Part shown: piece by piece, positions 1 to 9,100 of the stretch | Layout of the letters: each line of letters opens with the position of its first letter | How positions within the stretch are numbered: position 1 is the first letter of the stretch | From: SUG2458 sp051872335 | Lineage (GTDB): Bacteria; Bacillota_I; Bacilli_A; RFN20; CAG-826 | Assembly: GCA_051872335.1 (NCBI GenBank) | Contig: JBJEDT010000045.1 | Span: 1 to 64,000, forward strand | DNA: 64,000 nucleotides | Reading direction: 5' to 3' | The notes under the pieces: generated by a model | What the model saw: the letters and a program-made list of their open reading frames with translations, nothing else | Database searches by the model: none | Told to the model about the DNA's origin: nothing | Program-made: the position numbers and the translations under genes

Positions 1-1402
1 TAAATTCTCTTTTTAAACGGTCAACAACGATATCTAGATGTAATTCACCAACACCAGCGATAATTGTTTGGCCAGTTTCGTTGTTAGTATAAACTTTTAA
101 TGTTGGGTCTTCTTCAGCTAATTTAACTAAAGCAGCTGTCATTTTTTCTTGGTCAGCTTTTGTCTTTGGTTCAATAGCTTGTTCAATAACTGGCTCTGGG
201 AATTCCATTTTTTCTAGAACGACTACTTTGTTTTCGTCACATAGTGTATCACCAGTTGTTGTATTTTTTAGACCAATTGCAGCAGCAATATCACCTGCAG
301 GAACTTCTTCAGTTTCTTGTCTGTGATTTGAGTGCATATAAACTAAACGTGCAAATCTTTCTTTAACACCCTTAGTTGAGTTTAAAACATATGATCCAGA
401 TTTAGCTGTACCAGTGTAAACACGGAAGAAAGCTAAACGACCAACGAATGGATCAGTAGCAATCTTGAATGCTAAAGCAGCAAGTGGAGCATTGTCATCT
501 GGAATACATTCATATTCACTACCATCTTCTAAAGTACCTTTAGCTGGTGGAATATCTAATGGTGATGGTAAATAATCAACAATACCATCAAGTAATAATT
601 GAATACCTTTGTTCTTGTAAGCAGAACCACAGAATACTGGGAAGAATTCACCTGTTAAAACAGCTTTACGAATTACTTCTTTAGTTTTTTCAACTGTTGG
701 TTCACCACCATCAAGAACAGTCATCATAACATCATCATCAAAGTTAGCTAATTTTTCAAAAAGAATACTTCTTAATTCAGCAACTTTTTCTGTATATTCA
801 GCAGGAATTTCTACTTCAGTAGGTGGAACAGCTTTGTCATCACTATAAATCCATGCTTTTTGTTCAATAATGTCGATAACACCTTTTAATGTTGATTCAA
901 TACCGATAGGATATTGAACAGCAGCTGCATTAGCTTCTAAACGGTCATATAATGATCTAACTGACATTTCAAAGTCAGCACCAATAGCGTCTAGTTTATT
1001 AACAAAGACGATACGTGGAACACCATATTTTGAACCTTGTCTCCAAACAGTTTCAGTTTGTGGTTCAACACCATTTTTTCCATCTAGAATTGTTACAGCA
1101 CCATCAAGAACACGTAATGAACGTTCAACTTCAACTGTAAAGTCGACGTGTCCTGGAGTGTCGATGACGTTAATTCTGTGGCCTTTCCATTCAGCTGTAG
1201 TAGCAGCTGAAGTAATAGTAATACCACGTTCTTGTTCTTGAGCCATCCAGTCCATGGTAGCTCCGCCATCATGAGTTTCACCTATCTTATAAATTTTACC
1301 TGTGTAATATAAGATACGTTCTGTACAAGTTGTTTTACCAGCATCAATGTGAGCCATGATACCGATATTACGAGTTTCATGTAAATCGAACTTACGAGCC
1401 AT
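1..1402 (-). CDS. fusA: Elongation factor G, N-terminal two thirds (cut by window edge)
   Basis: Translational GTPase that drives ribosomal translocation and, with RRF, recycling. The frame is open from the ATG at 1402 to the left edge without a stop (467 codons). It begins MARKFDLHETRNIGIMAHID and contains the P-loop AHIDAGKTT, the switch region QERGITITSAATT, DTPGHVDF and NKLDAIGAD, followed by domain II and the start of domain III (GELHLDIVVDRLKREF at the edge). The residue before QEQERGIT is Ala, where I expect Glu in most EF-Gs. It lies 21 bases downstream of rpsG, the usual rpsL-rpsG-fusA order of the str operon. The C-terminal part (domains IV and V) lies outside the window. Confidence 0.98.
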   Translation of the reverse strand, partial: MARKFDLHETRNIGIMAHIDAGKTTCTERILYYTGKIYKIGETHDGGATMDWMAQEQERGITITSAATTAEWKGHRINVIDTPGHVDFTVEVERSLRVLDGAVTILDGKNGVEPQTETVWRQGSKYGVPRIVFVNKLDAIGADFEMSVRSLYDRLEANAAAVQYPIGIESTLKGVIDIIEQKAWIYSDDKAVPPTEVEIPAEYTEKVAELRSILFEKLANFDDDVMMTVLDGGEPTVEKTKEVIRKAVLTGEFFPVFCGSAYKNKGIQLLLDGIVDYLPSPLDIPPAKGTLEDGSEYECIPDDNAPLAALAFKIATDPFVGRLAFFRVYTGTAKSGSYVLNSTKGVKERFARLVYMHSNHRQETEEVPAGDIAAAIGLKNTTTGDTLCDENKVVVLEKMEFPEPVIEQAIEPKTKADQEKMTAALVKLAEEDPTLKVYTNNETGQTIIAGVGELHLDIVVDRLKREF

Positions 1403-1423
1403 TGTTTTAATCTCCTTTTTAGA

Positions 1424-1894
1424 TTACCAACGGTAATGTGCATAAGCTTTGTTAGCTTCAGCCATTCTGTGTGTATCTTCACGTTTCTTAACAGAAGCAC
1501 CAACACCATTAGCAGCATCAATAATTTCAGCAGCTAATTTATCTTCCATTGTCTTTTCATTTCTTAAACGTGAATAGCTAACTAACCAACGTAATCCTAA
1601 TGTAACTTTTCTTTCTGGGGAAACTTCAATTGGGACTTGATAGTTAGCGGCACCAATACGACGAGTTTTTAATTCGTGTTCTGGCATAATATTGTTAATT
1701 GCAGTAGCAAATACGTCCATTGCAGCTTTTCCTGTTTTAGCTTCAATTTTATTAAATGCGTTATATAAGATAGTTTGAGCAGTTCCTCTTTTACCATCTA
1801 ACATGATTTTATTAATTAAACGTGTTACTAATTTTGAATTGTAAATTGGATCTGGTAACACATCGCGTTTAGCAACGCTTCCTTTACGTGGCAT
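1424..1894 (-). CDS. rpsG: 30S ribosomal protein S7
   Basis: Primary 16S rRNA binding protein that nucleates assembly of the 30S head and lines the E-site. It is 156 residues, the standard length, starting MPRKGSVAKRDVLPDPIYNS with the conserved LVTRLINKIMLDGKRGTAQ block and ending HRMAEANKAYAHYRW. A strong AGGAGG ribosome site precedes the ATG. It lies between rpsL and fusA; in many bacteria S7 is the translational autoregulator of the str operon, but I cannot point to its mRNA target here. Confidence 0.98.
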   Translation of the reverse strand: MPRKGSVAKRDVLPDPIYNSKLVTRLINKIMLDGKRGTAQTILYNAFNKIEAKTGKAAMDVFATAINNIMPEHELKTRRIGAANYQVPIEVSPERKVTLGLRWLVSYSRLRNEKTMEDKLAAEIIDAANGVGASVKKREDTHRMAEANKAYAHYRW

Positions 1895-1969
1895 ATAATT
1901 TCCTCCTTTCCAATTGTGAAAATATACTTTCGTAATTTAATTAAAATCAATTTAATTTATTGATATCGA

Positions 1970-2389
1970 TTATTTAGCAGCTTTAGGTTTTTTAGTTCCG
2001 TATAAAGAACGACCTTGTCTACGTTTTTCAATACCTGCACAGTCTAATGTACCACGAATAACATGGTAACGAACACCTGGTAAGTCTTTAACACGGCCAC
2101 CACGGATCATAACTGTTGAGTGTTCTTGTAAGTTGTGACCTTCACCACCGATATAAGCTGTGACTTCATATCCATTTGATAAACGTACACGAGCATACTT
2201 ACGTAGAGCTGAGTTAGGTTTTTTAGGTGTCATAGTACCAACACGAGTACAAACACCACGCTTTTGAGCAGCATTTTGATTAGTTTCTTTTTTCTTTAAA
2301 GAATTAAATCTTTTGTTTAAAGCTGGTGATTTTGATTTTACTTCATTTTCTGTACGACCTTTACGTACTAATTGGTTAATTGTTGGCAT
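1970..2389 (-). CDS. rpsL: 30S ribosomal protein S12
   Basis: Decoding-centre protein at the 30S interface. The open frame extends to 2437, but the start is placed at the ATG at 2389 because the protein then begins MPTINQLVRKGR as in the family and an AAAGGAGG site sits just upstream; this gives 139 residues. TPKKPNSALRK and GGRVKDLPGVRYH are intact, with the two Lys whose mutation gives streptomycin resistance in E. coli (K42 and K87 equivalents) in the sensitive form. First gene of the str operon. Confidence 0.97.
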   Translation of the reverse strand: MPTINQLVRKGRTENEVKSKSPALNKRFNSLKKKETNQNAAQKRGVCTRVGTMTPKKPNSALRKYARVRLSNGYEVTAYIGGEGHNLQEHSTVMIRGGRVKDLPGVRYHVIRGTLDCAGIEKRRQGRSLYGTKKPKAAK

Positions 2390-2513
2390 TGTATTTCCTC
2401 CTTTCAAGAAATATAAATTTAACATGCATTCAAACACACAATACCCGGTGTATCAAGCACAAGGCTTTAAAAATAACCCAACCGGGTCATTGACATAGTA
2501 TCGTGCAAACGCG
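2390..2513 (-). ncRNA. 5' leader of the str operon with long-range stem
   Basis: About 120 bases separate the promoter from the rpsL ATG. Complementary heptamers at 2481-2487 (accgggt) and 2443-2449 (acccggt) can pair around a 31-base loop, a GC-rich stem that stands out in this AT-rich DNA. That makes a structured, possibly autoregulatory leader plausible. I do not recognise a named family, and the function is inferred from position. Confidence 0.4.
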
Positions 2514-2518
2514 ATATT

Positions 2519-2548
2519 ATTTTACCCATATTTTAGTTATTATGTCAA
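2519..2548 (-). promoter_or_regulatory. Promoter of the str operon (rpsL)
   Basis: On the minus strand, TTGACA (2543-2548) and TAAAAT (2519-2524) are separated by 18 bases, a near-consensus vegetative sigma-A promoter. It lies about 130 bases upstream of the rpsL start and beyond the terminator of the gene to its right, so the str operon has its own promoter. Confidence 0.8.
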
Positions 2549-2603
2549 GCATTTTTAATTTTTTTATAAATTTGTTATTTTTATATAAATTGTTACTTTA
2601 AAT

Positions 2604-2640
2604 CTAATAAAAAAGAGTAACCAATAAATGATTACTCTTT
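2604..2640 (-). terminator. Terminator after the metalloprotease gene
   Basis: Perfect 9-bp inverted repeat aaagagtaa (2612-2620) and ttactcttt (2632-2640) around an 11-base loop. On the minus strand the stem is followed by a T-rich run, seven bases after the stop codon of the M6-type protease gene. It ends the sigma/anti-sigma/protease operon. Confidence 0.85.
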
Positions 2641-2646
2641 ATCAAT

Positions 2647-4194
2647 TTATTCTTCATTCATAGCAAAGAAAGTTAAGGTAGCTTGATCCGAATCTAATGA
2701 GTCAATTACAAATCCAAAATCAACTTCAATTCCACTATTGAATTTAAATGTAGTGTATTTACCATCATACCCAAATCCAGTCCCTTGAATAAATAAGAAT
2801 GAATTATCTGCATATTTGCCTTTCTTTACTCTATTTGCACTATCTAGTGGTACAGAAGCGTCAATGATTGATACTAATTTACGATCACTTGCACTACGAG
2901 ATGCTGTATTACTTGCTGCTATATCACTATATGTATACATTCCTGTTGTAGAATTATAATTATCAATTAATTCATTAGTAAAGCCTTTGTATGTTGTATT
3001 GTCATTAGATGTATTCCAAACAAACTTACCTAATCGAGCATCAACGTGTAAAACTTTAATTCCATTCTTTGAGTATAATAATTCTCTATTGCTATATTTA
3101 CTATGTGAATCAGCATAATTAAGACCTGTAGGTGTATAATATTCAACGATTAAATATTCATCAAGGAAAGATCCATTCCAATTAGGTCTAATAACTAAAC
3201 AATCTCCTGAACTTTCGAAAGGACGTAAAGTATATGTAGTTGCTTCAGTAACATGAGTTGGGTTAGTCCATCCTAATAACGATTTAGAAAATGCATTATG
3301 GTCTCCTATATTTAGGTCCATCATATCAAGTCCACCTAGAGCATCATAATCATCTGAGTCATATGTATAATAATCATCCAAGCCTAATATGTGCCCAGTT
3401 TCATGTATATAAGTATGTGCATCTGGTTTAGTATATCCACCATCATCCATAAAGCGTTTACTTGCCCATCCATAAACATTAGGTGTAGGTTTATCTAATG
3501 ATGGTCTAGTATTAACATCCCAGAATGTAAAAGCCCAAAACAAATCATCTTCATCAGCTTTATCTAGTCCAGCGTCTGTATAATCGACATTATAAATTAA
3601 AAAGACTGAATCTAAATAACCATCTTTATCGTTATCATATTCTTTTAAATCGATTTCTGTGTTATTTCTTACCCATTCAACAGCATTTTCAAGAATATAA
3701 TAAGTTGGGTCATTTAGTGAGCCACCAACATTACCACTAATCAAATCATAAATGCTGCAGTCAACTGTGTATGCAGGTGTTACTTCGCCAGTAATATTTA
3801 ACTTACCATAACTGGATTTATAATAATAACTGCTTACAGATTCCCAACCAGTGTCGGATGCATCTCCAAAAAAAGCATTATATAAATCAGTATCAGAACG
3901 AGTTGAAACAGACGCATAACCTCCACTTAAAAGTCCTGCATTTTCTTTATATTTTAAATTACTGCCTTCAAAATTTACTGGTATAACAAGCATTTTTGTA
4001 TTTCCAGTAAAATTCATATGTTCCAAATCAACTACATCTAAATAATTTGAAAAGTTAACATCACTTTTTGTGGAATCAGTTCCATTATCATAACTAGGTG
4101 AAGTAATTTTATCTACTATTTGATCAAAAAGAGAACATCCACATAAAGAAAAACTAAACAATAATGGTAAAATAATTTTTCCAATTTTTTTCAT
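2647..4194 (-). CDS. M6-family-like zinc metalloprotease lipoprotein
   Basis: Predicted secreted, lipid-anchored zinc metalloprotease of the immune inhibitor A (M6) type. The N-terminus is a lipoprotein signal: charged MKKIGK, a hydrophobic core, and lipobox LCGC with Cys20 as the anchored residue. The zinc motif HETGH is at about residues 264-268, followed by ILGLDDYY as in M6 enzymes. A DNDKDGYLD calcium loop lies at about 187-195. Total length is 515 residues; the C-terminal 200 residues are beta-rich and carry no named domain I can see. It is the third gene of an operon with an ECF sigma factor and a membrane anti-sigma-like protein, 16 bases after the latter, with a GGAGGG ribosome site. 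The substrate is unknown; processing of surface or host proteins is possible but not shown. Confidence 0.85.
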   Translation of the reverse strand: MKKIGKIILPLLFSFSLCGCSLFDQIVDKITSPSYDNGTDSTKSDVNFSNYLDVVDLEHMNFTGNTKMLVIPVNFEGSNLKYKENAGLLSGGYASVSTRSDTDLYNAFFGDASDTGWESVSSYYYKSSYGKLNITGEVTPAYTVDCSIYDLISGNVGGSLNDPTYYILENAVEWVRNNTEIDLKEYDNDKDGYLDSVFLIYNVDYTDAGLDKADEDDLFWAFTFWDVNTRPSLDKPTPNVYGWASKRFMDDGGYTKPDAHTYIHETGHILGLDDYYTYDSDDYDALGGLDMMDLNIGDHNAFSKSLLGWTNPTHVTEATTYTLRPFESSGDCLVIRPNWNGSFLDEYLIVEYYTPTGLNYADSHSKYSNRELLYSKNGIKVLHVDARLGKFVWNTSNDNTTYKGFTNELIDNYNSTTGMYTYSDIAASNTASRSASDRKLVSIIDASVPLDSANRVKKGKYADNSFLFIQGTGFGYDGKYTTFKFNSGIEVDFGFVIDSLDSDQATLTFFAMNEE

Positions 4195-4210
4195 ATAATT
4201 ACCCTCCGCC

Positions 4211-5473
4211 CTATACTATAATCTTATAATACTCTAATTTGTTTTTATTTAAGAAATAATAATAATATTCTTTATTACCTTGATTTTCTAAAATAACAAA
4301 TGATCCTTTTTTGTTATTAACATCGCTAAAGACAACAATAGTCTCTTTGCCATTTGGAATTTTTGTAGACTGATAAATAAATTCTTTTTCTTCATCATAA
4401 ATATATGCAATGAATCCAGTTGTTTCATGATATGTATAAAATTCAATATCTAATTCATAAATAAGTTCTTTTCCTTGATAGATACAATACTCATAAACAT
4501 TATTAGGACCTTCAGTATCACGATAAATTTCAACAAAGGATGTCTCATCTTGATAAACAACAAGATGCATTGTATATTCATTTGCATTATCAATATCTTG
4601 ATATCTGTCCCAAGGTCTATTAGGATCAGTTTGAGACCATTTATCATGATCTTTTAAATTATCATCTTCTTTAAAATTATTGGGATTAAAATTATCAATA
4701 TATGAATATATAAATCCATCAACTTCATAAGAAATTTCTTTCTCAACACTAATAATGATTTCACCTTCTATAAACAATAAGTTTTCATCTTCGGCAAAAG
4801 TGTAAGTTGAGAAAATAAAATTTAAATCGTTATCAATACTATCAATGACCATTTTAAATTGATAAGGTTCTTCTTTATAAAATCCATAAAATCCACTTTC
4901 AGAAGTGTAACAAGAAGTTTCAAGTGATAAATCGTTATTGATCATTAATGAAGCTACTTCACTAAAACTTTCATAATAATCAACAACTTCTTCAAATTGT
5001 TCATATGTCATAAAAGGATTGTTGCTATATTCTTGTCCGTTAGAATTAGTATCGCCATAATTTACTTGTTTTTTATATTTAAGTCCACCCAAATTATTTG
5101 TGAGTGAGTCGGATATTGTCTTGTCTTTAGATGTAATAATTGAAGCGGCACTCAAAACTTGAAAAGCAGTTTCATTATTAACTCCACCTTTTATTAATTC
5201 TTGTGAAATTGCAACATCACTAGATAAATTTGTCGAAACAAAGTCATTTCCATTTTCTAATCCACTAACTCCAATAGCAATTACAGTACATGTTAAACCA
5301 GCAAAAAGTAATCTATTACGTAATCTATGACTAGAAGTAAACATTGGTTGGCACGATGAAAAAGTATTCTTTTCAGGATTATAATATTTATCTAATATTT
5401 GCTTAGAGGTACTATTAATTTTATGTGTCGGAGCACATTTTTTAAAATCTTTTTCGATTTCATTAAATTCCAT
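4211..5473 (-). CDS. Putative membrane-anchored anti-sigma factor with large outer domain
   Basis: I do not recognise a named domain. Topology and position suggest an anti-sigma factor: about 54 N-terminal residues in the cytoplasm, one membrane segment at about residues 55-71 (LLFAGLTCTVIAIGVSG), then an acidic, Tyr/Glu/Asn-rich outer domain of some 345 residues. The start ATG at 5473 lies inside the 3' end of the sigma factor gene (11-base overlap) behind an AGGAGATG site, so the two proteins are probably translationally coupled, as is typical for ECF sigma/anti-sigma pairs. No HxxxCxxC zinc motif of the ZAS type is present in the cytoplasmic part, so it would belong to another class. The outer domain could sense a ligand or be cleaved to release the sigma factor; the adjacent protease is a candidate partner. 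It could instead be an outer-surface protein co-expressed with the sigma factor. Confidence 0.6.
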   Translation of the reverse strand: MEFNEIEKDFKKCAPTHKINSTSKQILDKYYNPEKNTFSSCQPMFTSSHRLRNRLLFAGLTCTVIAIGVSGLENGNDFVSTNLSSDVAISQELIKGGVNNETAFQVLSAASIITSKDKTISDSLTNNLGGLKYKKQVNYGDTNSNGQEYSNNPFMTYEQFEEVVDYYESFSEVASLMINNDLSLETSCYTSESGFYGFYKEEPYQFKMVIDSIDNDLNFIFSTYTFAEDENLLFIEGEIIISVEKEISYEVDGFIYSYIDNFNPNNFKEDDNLKDHDKWSQTDPNRPWDRYQDIDNANEYTMHLVVYQDETSFVEIYRDTEGPNNVYEYCIYQGKELIYELDIEFYTYHETTGFIAYIYDEEKEFIYQSTKIPNGKETIVVFSDVNNKKGSFVILENQGNKEYYYYFLNKNKLEYYKIIV

Positions 5474-6005
5474 ACTTTTTCATCTCCTTTCTTAATTTTT
5501 TAATACTGTTATTATAAGACCATAAAACAGTACCTAAAGGTTTATTAATATGTTTACTAATATCCTCAAATTTCATTTCTTCAATCAAATGTAAATATAT
5601 AATTTCAAATTCTTTAGGTTGAAGTATATCTTTTGCAATTTTAAAAACATCAATGTCGAAATTATACTTGTCGCTTTCACCACCATAAATATCTACATTG
5701 TCATACGCATCAACGTATACTTCACGGTAGTTTTTCTTTAAGTAATCTAAAGCTGTATTACGAGCAATTGTTGTTAAATAACCCACTGGATTAACATCCT
5801 CTTTTAGTGACTCTAGATTATTTAAAAATTTAACATAAGTATCTTGCAAAAGATCTTCTGTAATTGTTTGATTTCTAACTAAAGCATATATCACATTATA
5901 CGTTTTAGTTTTTGTACATTCGTAAAATTCATCAAAACAACTTAAATCTTTAGATTTTAAAAGTGAGGCAATTTCAATAAGTCTACTGTTATTAGTACTA
6001 TCCAA
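5463..6005 (-). CDS. ECF-type RNA polymerase sigma factor
   Basis: Small sigma-70 family protein of 180 residues with only regions 2 and 4, the ECF layout. Region 2 spans about residues 18-88 and includes VRNQTITEDLLQDTYVKFL and NPVGYLTTIARNTALDYLKK; region 4 spans about 120-175 and carries the helix-turn-helix around FEDISKHINKPLGTVLWSYN. The start codon is TTG at 6003-6005, preceded by a GAGG site at 8 bases. The gene heads an operon with a membrane anti-sigma-like protein and an M6-type protease. ECF factors usually activate their own operon; I could not identify a convincing ECF-type promoter upstream. Confidence 0.88.
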   Translation of the reverse strand: MDSTNNSRLIEIASLLKSKDLSCFDEFYECTKTKTYNVIYALVRNQTITEDLLQDTYVKFLNNLESLKEDVNPVGYLTTIARNTALDYLKKNYREVYVDAYDNVDIYGGESDKYNFDIDVFKIAKDILQPKEFEIIYLHLIEEMKFEDISKHINKPLGTVLWSYNNSIKKLRKEMKKYGI

Positions 6006-6103
6006 CTCAACTACCTCACTTTCTATACTAAAAATAAAACTAATTTATTTGTCATAATTTATTATAAATTAAAAAAGTTATGAAAAAAACAATTAAATAT
6101 AAT

Positions 6104-6136
6104 TAAAAAGGAGTAAATACACCATGTATCTACTCC
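6104..6136 (-). terminator. Terminator after rpoC
   Basis: An 11-bp stem, ggagtaaatac (6110-6120) with gtatctactcc (6126-6136), one G-U pair, 5-base loop. On the minus strand it is followed by CTTTTTAATTA. It lies 29 bases after the rpoC stop codon and separates rpoBC from the ECF operon. Confidence 0.85.
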
Positions 6137-6164
6137 ATTTATTAAATCGTATATTTTTTTATTA

Positions 6165-9100
6165 TTAATCAATTGTATCAAGATCACTAATTGTTTCTTC
6201 AACTTTAGTATTCTTGATATTACTTACGCCTTCAATGTATTGATCTTTAATTTTTTGCATAAAGCCTTCAACATCAAAATCATGTAAGCGTTCTGCTTCT
6301 TCCTCTTCACTTAATAAGCCTGTACCTGCAGGAATTAATTTACCAGTGATGTCATTTTCCTTTAAACCGTGTAATGTATCAACTTTGCCTTTAATTGCAG
6401 CATCAGTTAATACACGTGTAGTTTCTTGGAAAGATGCAGCTGATAAGAATGATTCTGTTTCAAGTGCAGCTTTAGTAATACCAAGTACTAATGGTGAAGC
6501 AACTGCAGGACGTTTTCCAGCTAATAATGCTTTTTGGTTATTTGCTGTAAAGTCTACAACATCTACTCTTGTTCCAGGTAACATAGAAGTATCTCCACCC
6601 TCAACAATAACAAGTTTTCTTAACATTTGACGAATAATAACTTCGATATGTTTATCAGAAATTGTAATACCTTGAGAACGATATACTTTTTGTACCTCTT
6701 TTAAGATATAAATTTCAACTGCTGTAATATCAGCAACTTCAAGTAATTTCTTAGGAGCAATAGCACCTTCAGTTAATTTACCACCATTTTTGACATGGTC
6801 ACCTTTTTTAACTCTTAAACGTGGGTTAAAGTTTGTTAAATATGATTTTTCTTCTAAATCATTTTTAACTGTAATTGTTGAACGACCATCTTTTTCAGTG
6901 ATATCAACAACTTCACCACTGATTTCAGAAATAATCGCTTCGCCTTTTGGATTACGTGCTTCAAATAATTCTTGAACACGAGGAAGACCCATTGTAATAT
7001 CGCCACCAGCAACACCACCAGTGTGGAATGTTCTCATGGTTAATTGAGTACCAGGTTCACCAATTGATTGAGCTGCCATAATACCAACAGCCTCACCAAC
7101 TGTAACTTCTTTACCTGTTGCTAAGTTACGTCCATAACAATGTACACAAACACCATCTTTAGTTTCACATCCAAATAATGAACGAATTTCTACTTCAGTA
7201 ATACCACTTTTTACAATTGCATCAGCAATATTTTCATCCATCATAGTATTTGCTTTTGCAAGTACTTCTCCAGTAGTTGGATCACATACATCATGAACAG
7301 TATAACGACCAACAAGACGATCTTGTAATGGAACAATAACTGTATCTTGAGCTGTGTCACGAAGTTCTTTTACAACAAATCCATGATCTGTATGACAGTC
7401 AACTTCTCTAACGATAACATCTTGAGAAACGTCAACTAATCTTCTTGTCAAGTAACCTGAGTCAGCTGTTTTTAATGCTGTATCAGCTCCACCTTTACGA
7501 GCACCATGAGTTGCAATGAAGAATTCAGAAACTGATAAACCTTCACGGAAACATGATTTAATTGGTAACTCAATAGCTTCACCAGAAGGTTTAGACATAA
7601 GTCCACGCATACCAACTAATTGTAAGAAGTTAGATGTGTTACCACGAGCACCAGAAGCACTCATCATAAAGATAGGGTTTCTTTGTTCAGCATCCATTTT
7701 AGCTTTCAAAAGTTTTTCAACTTTCTTTAGAACACCTGTATCTCTGTCACCCCAGACAGCAACAACTTGTTGATAACGTTCTTTATCAGTTAATAGACCT
7801 TTACGATATAAACGTGTAATTTCAGCAACTTTCTTGTCACCTTCAGCGATTAATTCATATTTTCCATCAACTAAGTTAATATCAGCAATAGAAACTGTAA
7901 TACCAGCATATGTAGCATATTTAAATCCTTGGTCTTTCATTTTATCAAGGACAACAGAAGTTTTAGTTGTACCATAACGTTTAAATACTTCGTTAATGAT
8001 ATTTCCTAAATCTTTTTTTCCAAATGGTTTACTTACTGGTAATGTAGCAATATGTTCTTTAATATTTGTACCTTTTGGTACGAAGAAACATGCTTGATCA
8101 CCTAATAGATTTTTAATATTCTTATCATCTAATTTATTTAAGAATGGGAATTCTAATGGGAATATCTCATTGAAAATGATTTTACCAACAGTAGTGATTA
8201 AGTAAGAATTATTCATTTCTTCAGTAAAACCAGTTTTATGTAATACATGACCAGGAATTGCTATTCTATTGTGTAAATGAATTTGTTTTGTTTGATAAGC
8301 TAACAAAACTTCATCTTTATTTCTAAAGACTTTACCTTCACATTGTGCATATAAATCATAACGTTCAGCCTCTTCTTCATCGCCACGATCACGACATTGT
8401 TGAGCTTTGTCTTTGAAATCTTGAACAGTTGACTCCATTGTTAGATAGTAATTACCAAGAACCATATCTTGAGAAGGAGTAACAATAGGTTTACCATCTT
8501 TAGGTCCAAGAATATTGTTTGATGAAAGCATCAAACTTAATGCTTCTTGTTGAGCAGCTTTTGATAAAGGTACGTGAACAGCCATTTGGTCACCATCGAA
8601 GTCAGCATTGAATCCTGTACAAACAAGTGGGTGTAAACGAATTGCACGTCCATCAACTAGTTTTGGTTGGAATGCTTGAATACCTAAACGGTGAAGTGTT
8701 GGAGCACGGTTTAATAATACTGGATGTTGTCCAATAATTTCTTCAACAATATCAAATACTACTTCATCATATCTATCGATGATTTTATCAGCTTGTTTAT
8801 GAGAAACAGCATGTCCTCTTTTCATTAATAATTGAGAAATGAAAGGACGTAATAATTGAATAGCCATTTCACGTGGTAAACCACATTGATACATTTTTAA
8901 ATCTGGTCCAACAGCAATAACTGAACGACCTGAATAGTCAACACGTTTACCTAATAAGTTTTGACGGAAACGACCTTGTTTTCCTTTTAATGCAGTTGAT
9001 AAAGATTTTAGTGGTCTTCCACCTGCACCTTGAACAGCTTTATTACGACGGCCATTATCAATTAAAGCATCGACAGCTTCTTGTAACATACGTTTTTCGT

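Noticed and set aside
2490..2520. Plus-strand TTGACA and TATTAT pair inside the str leader
   Set aside because: The spacer is 19 bases and no plus-strand gene follows; the minus-strand promoter next to it explains the region better.
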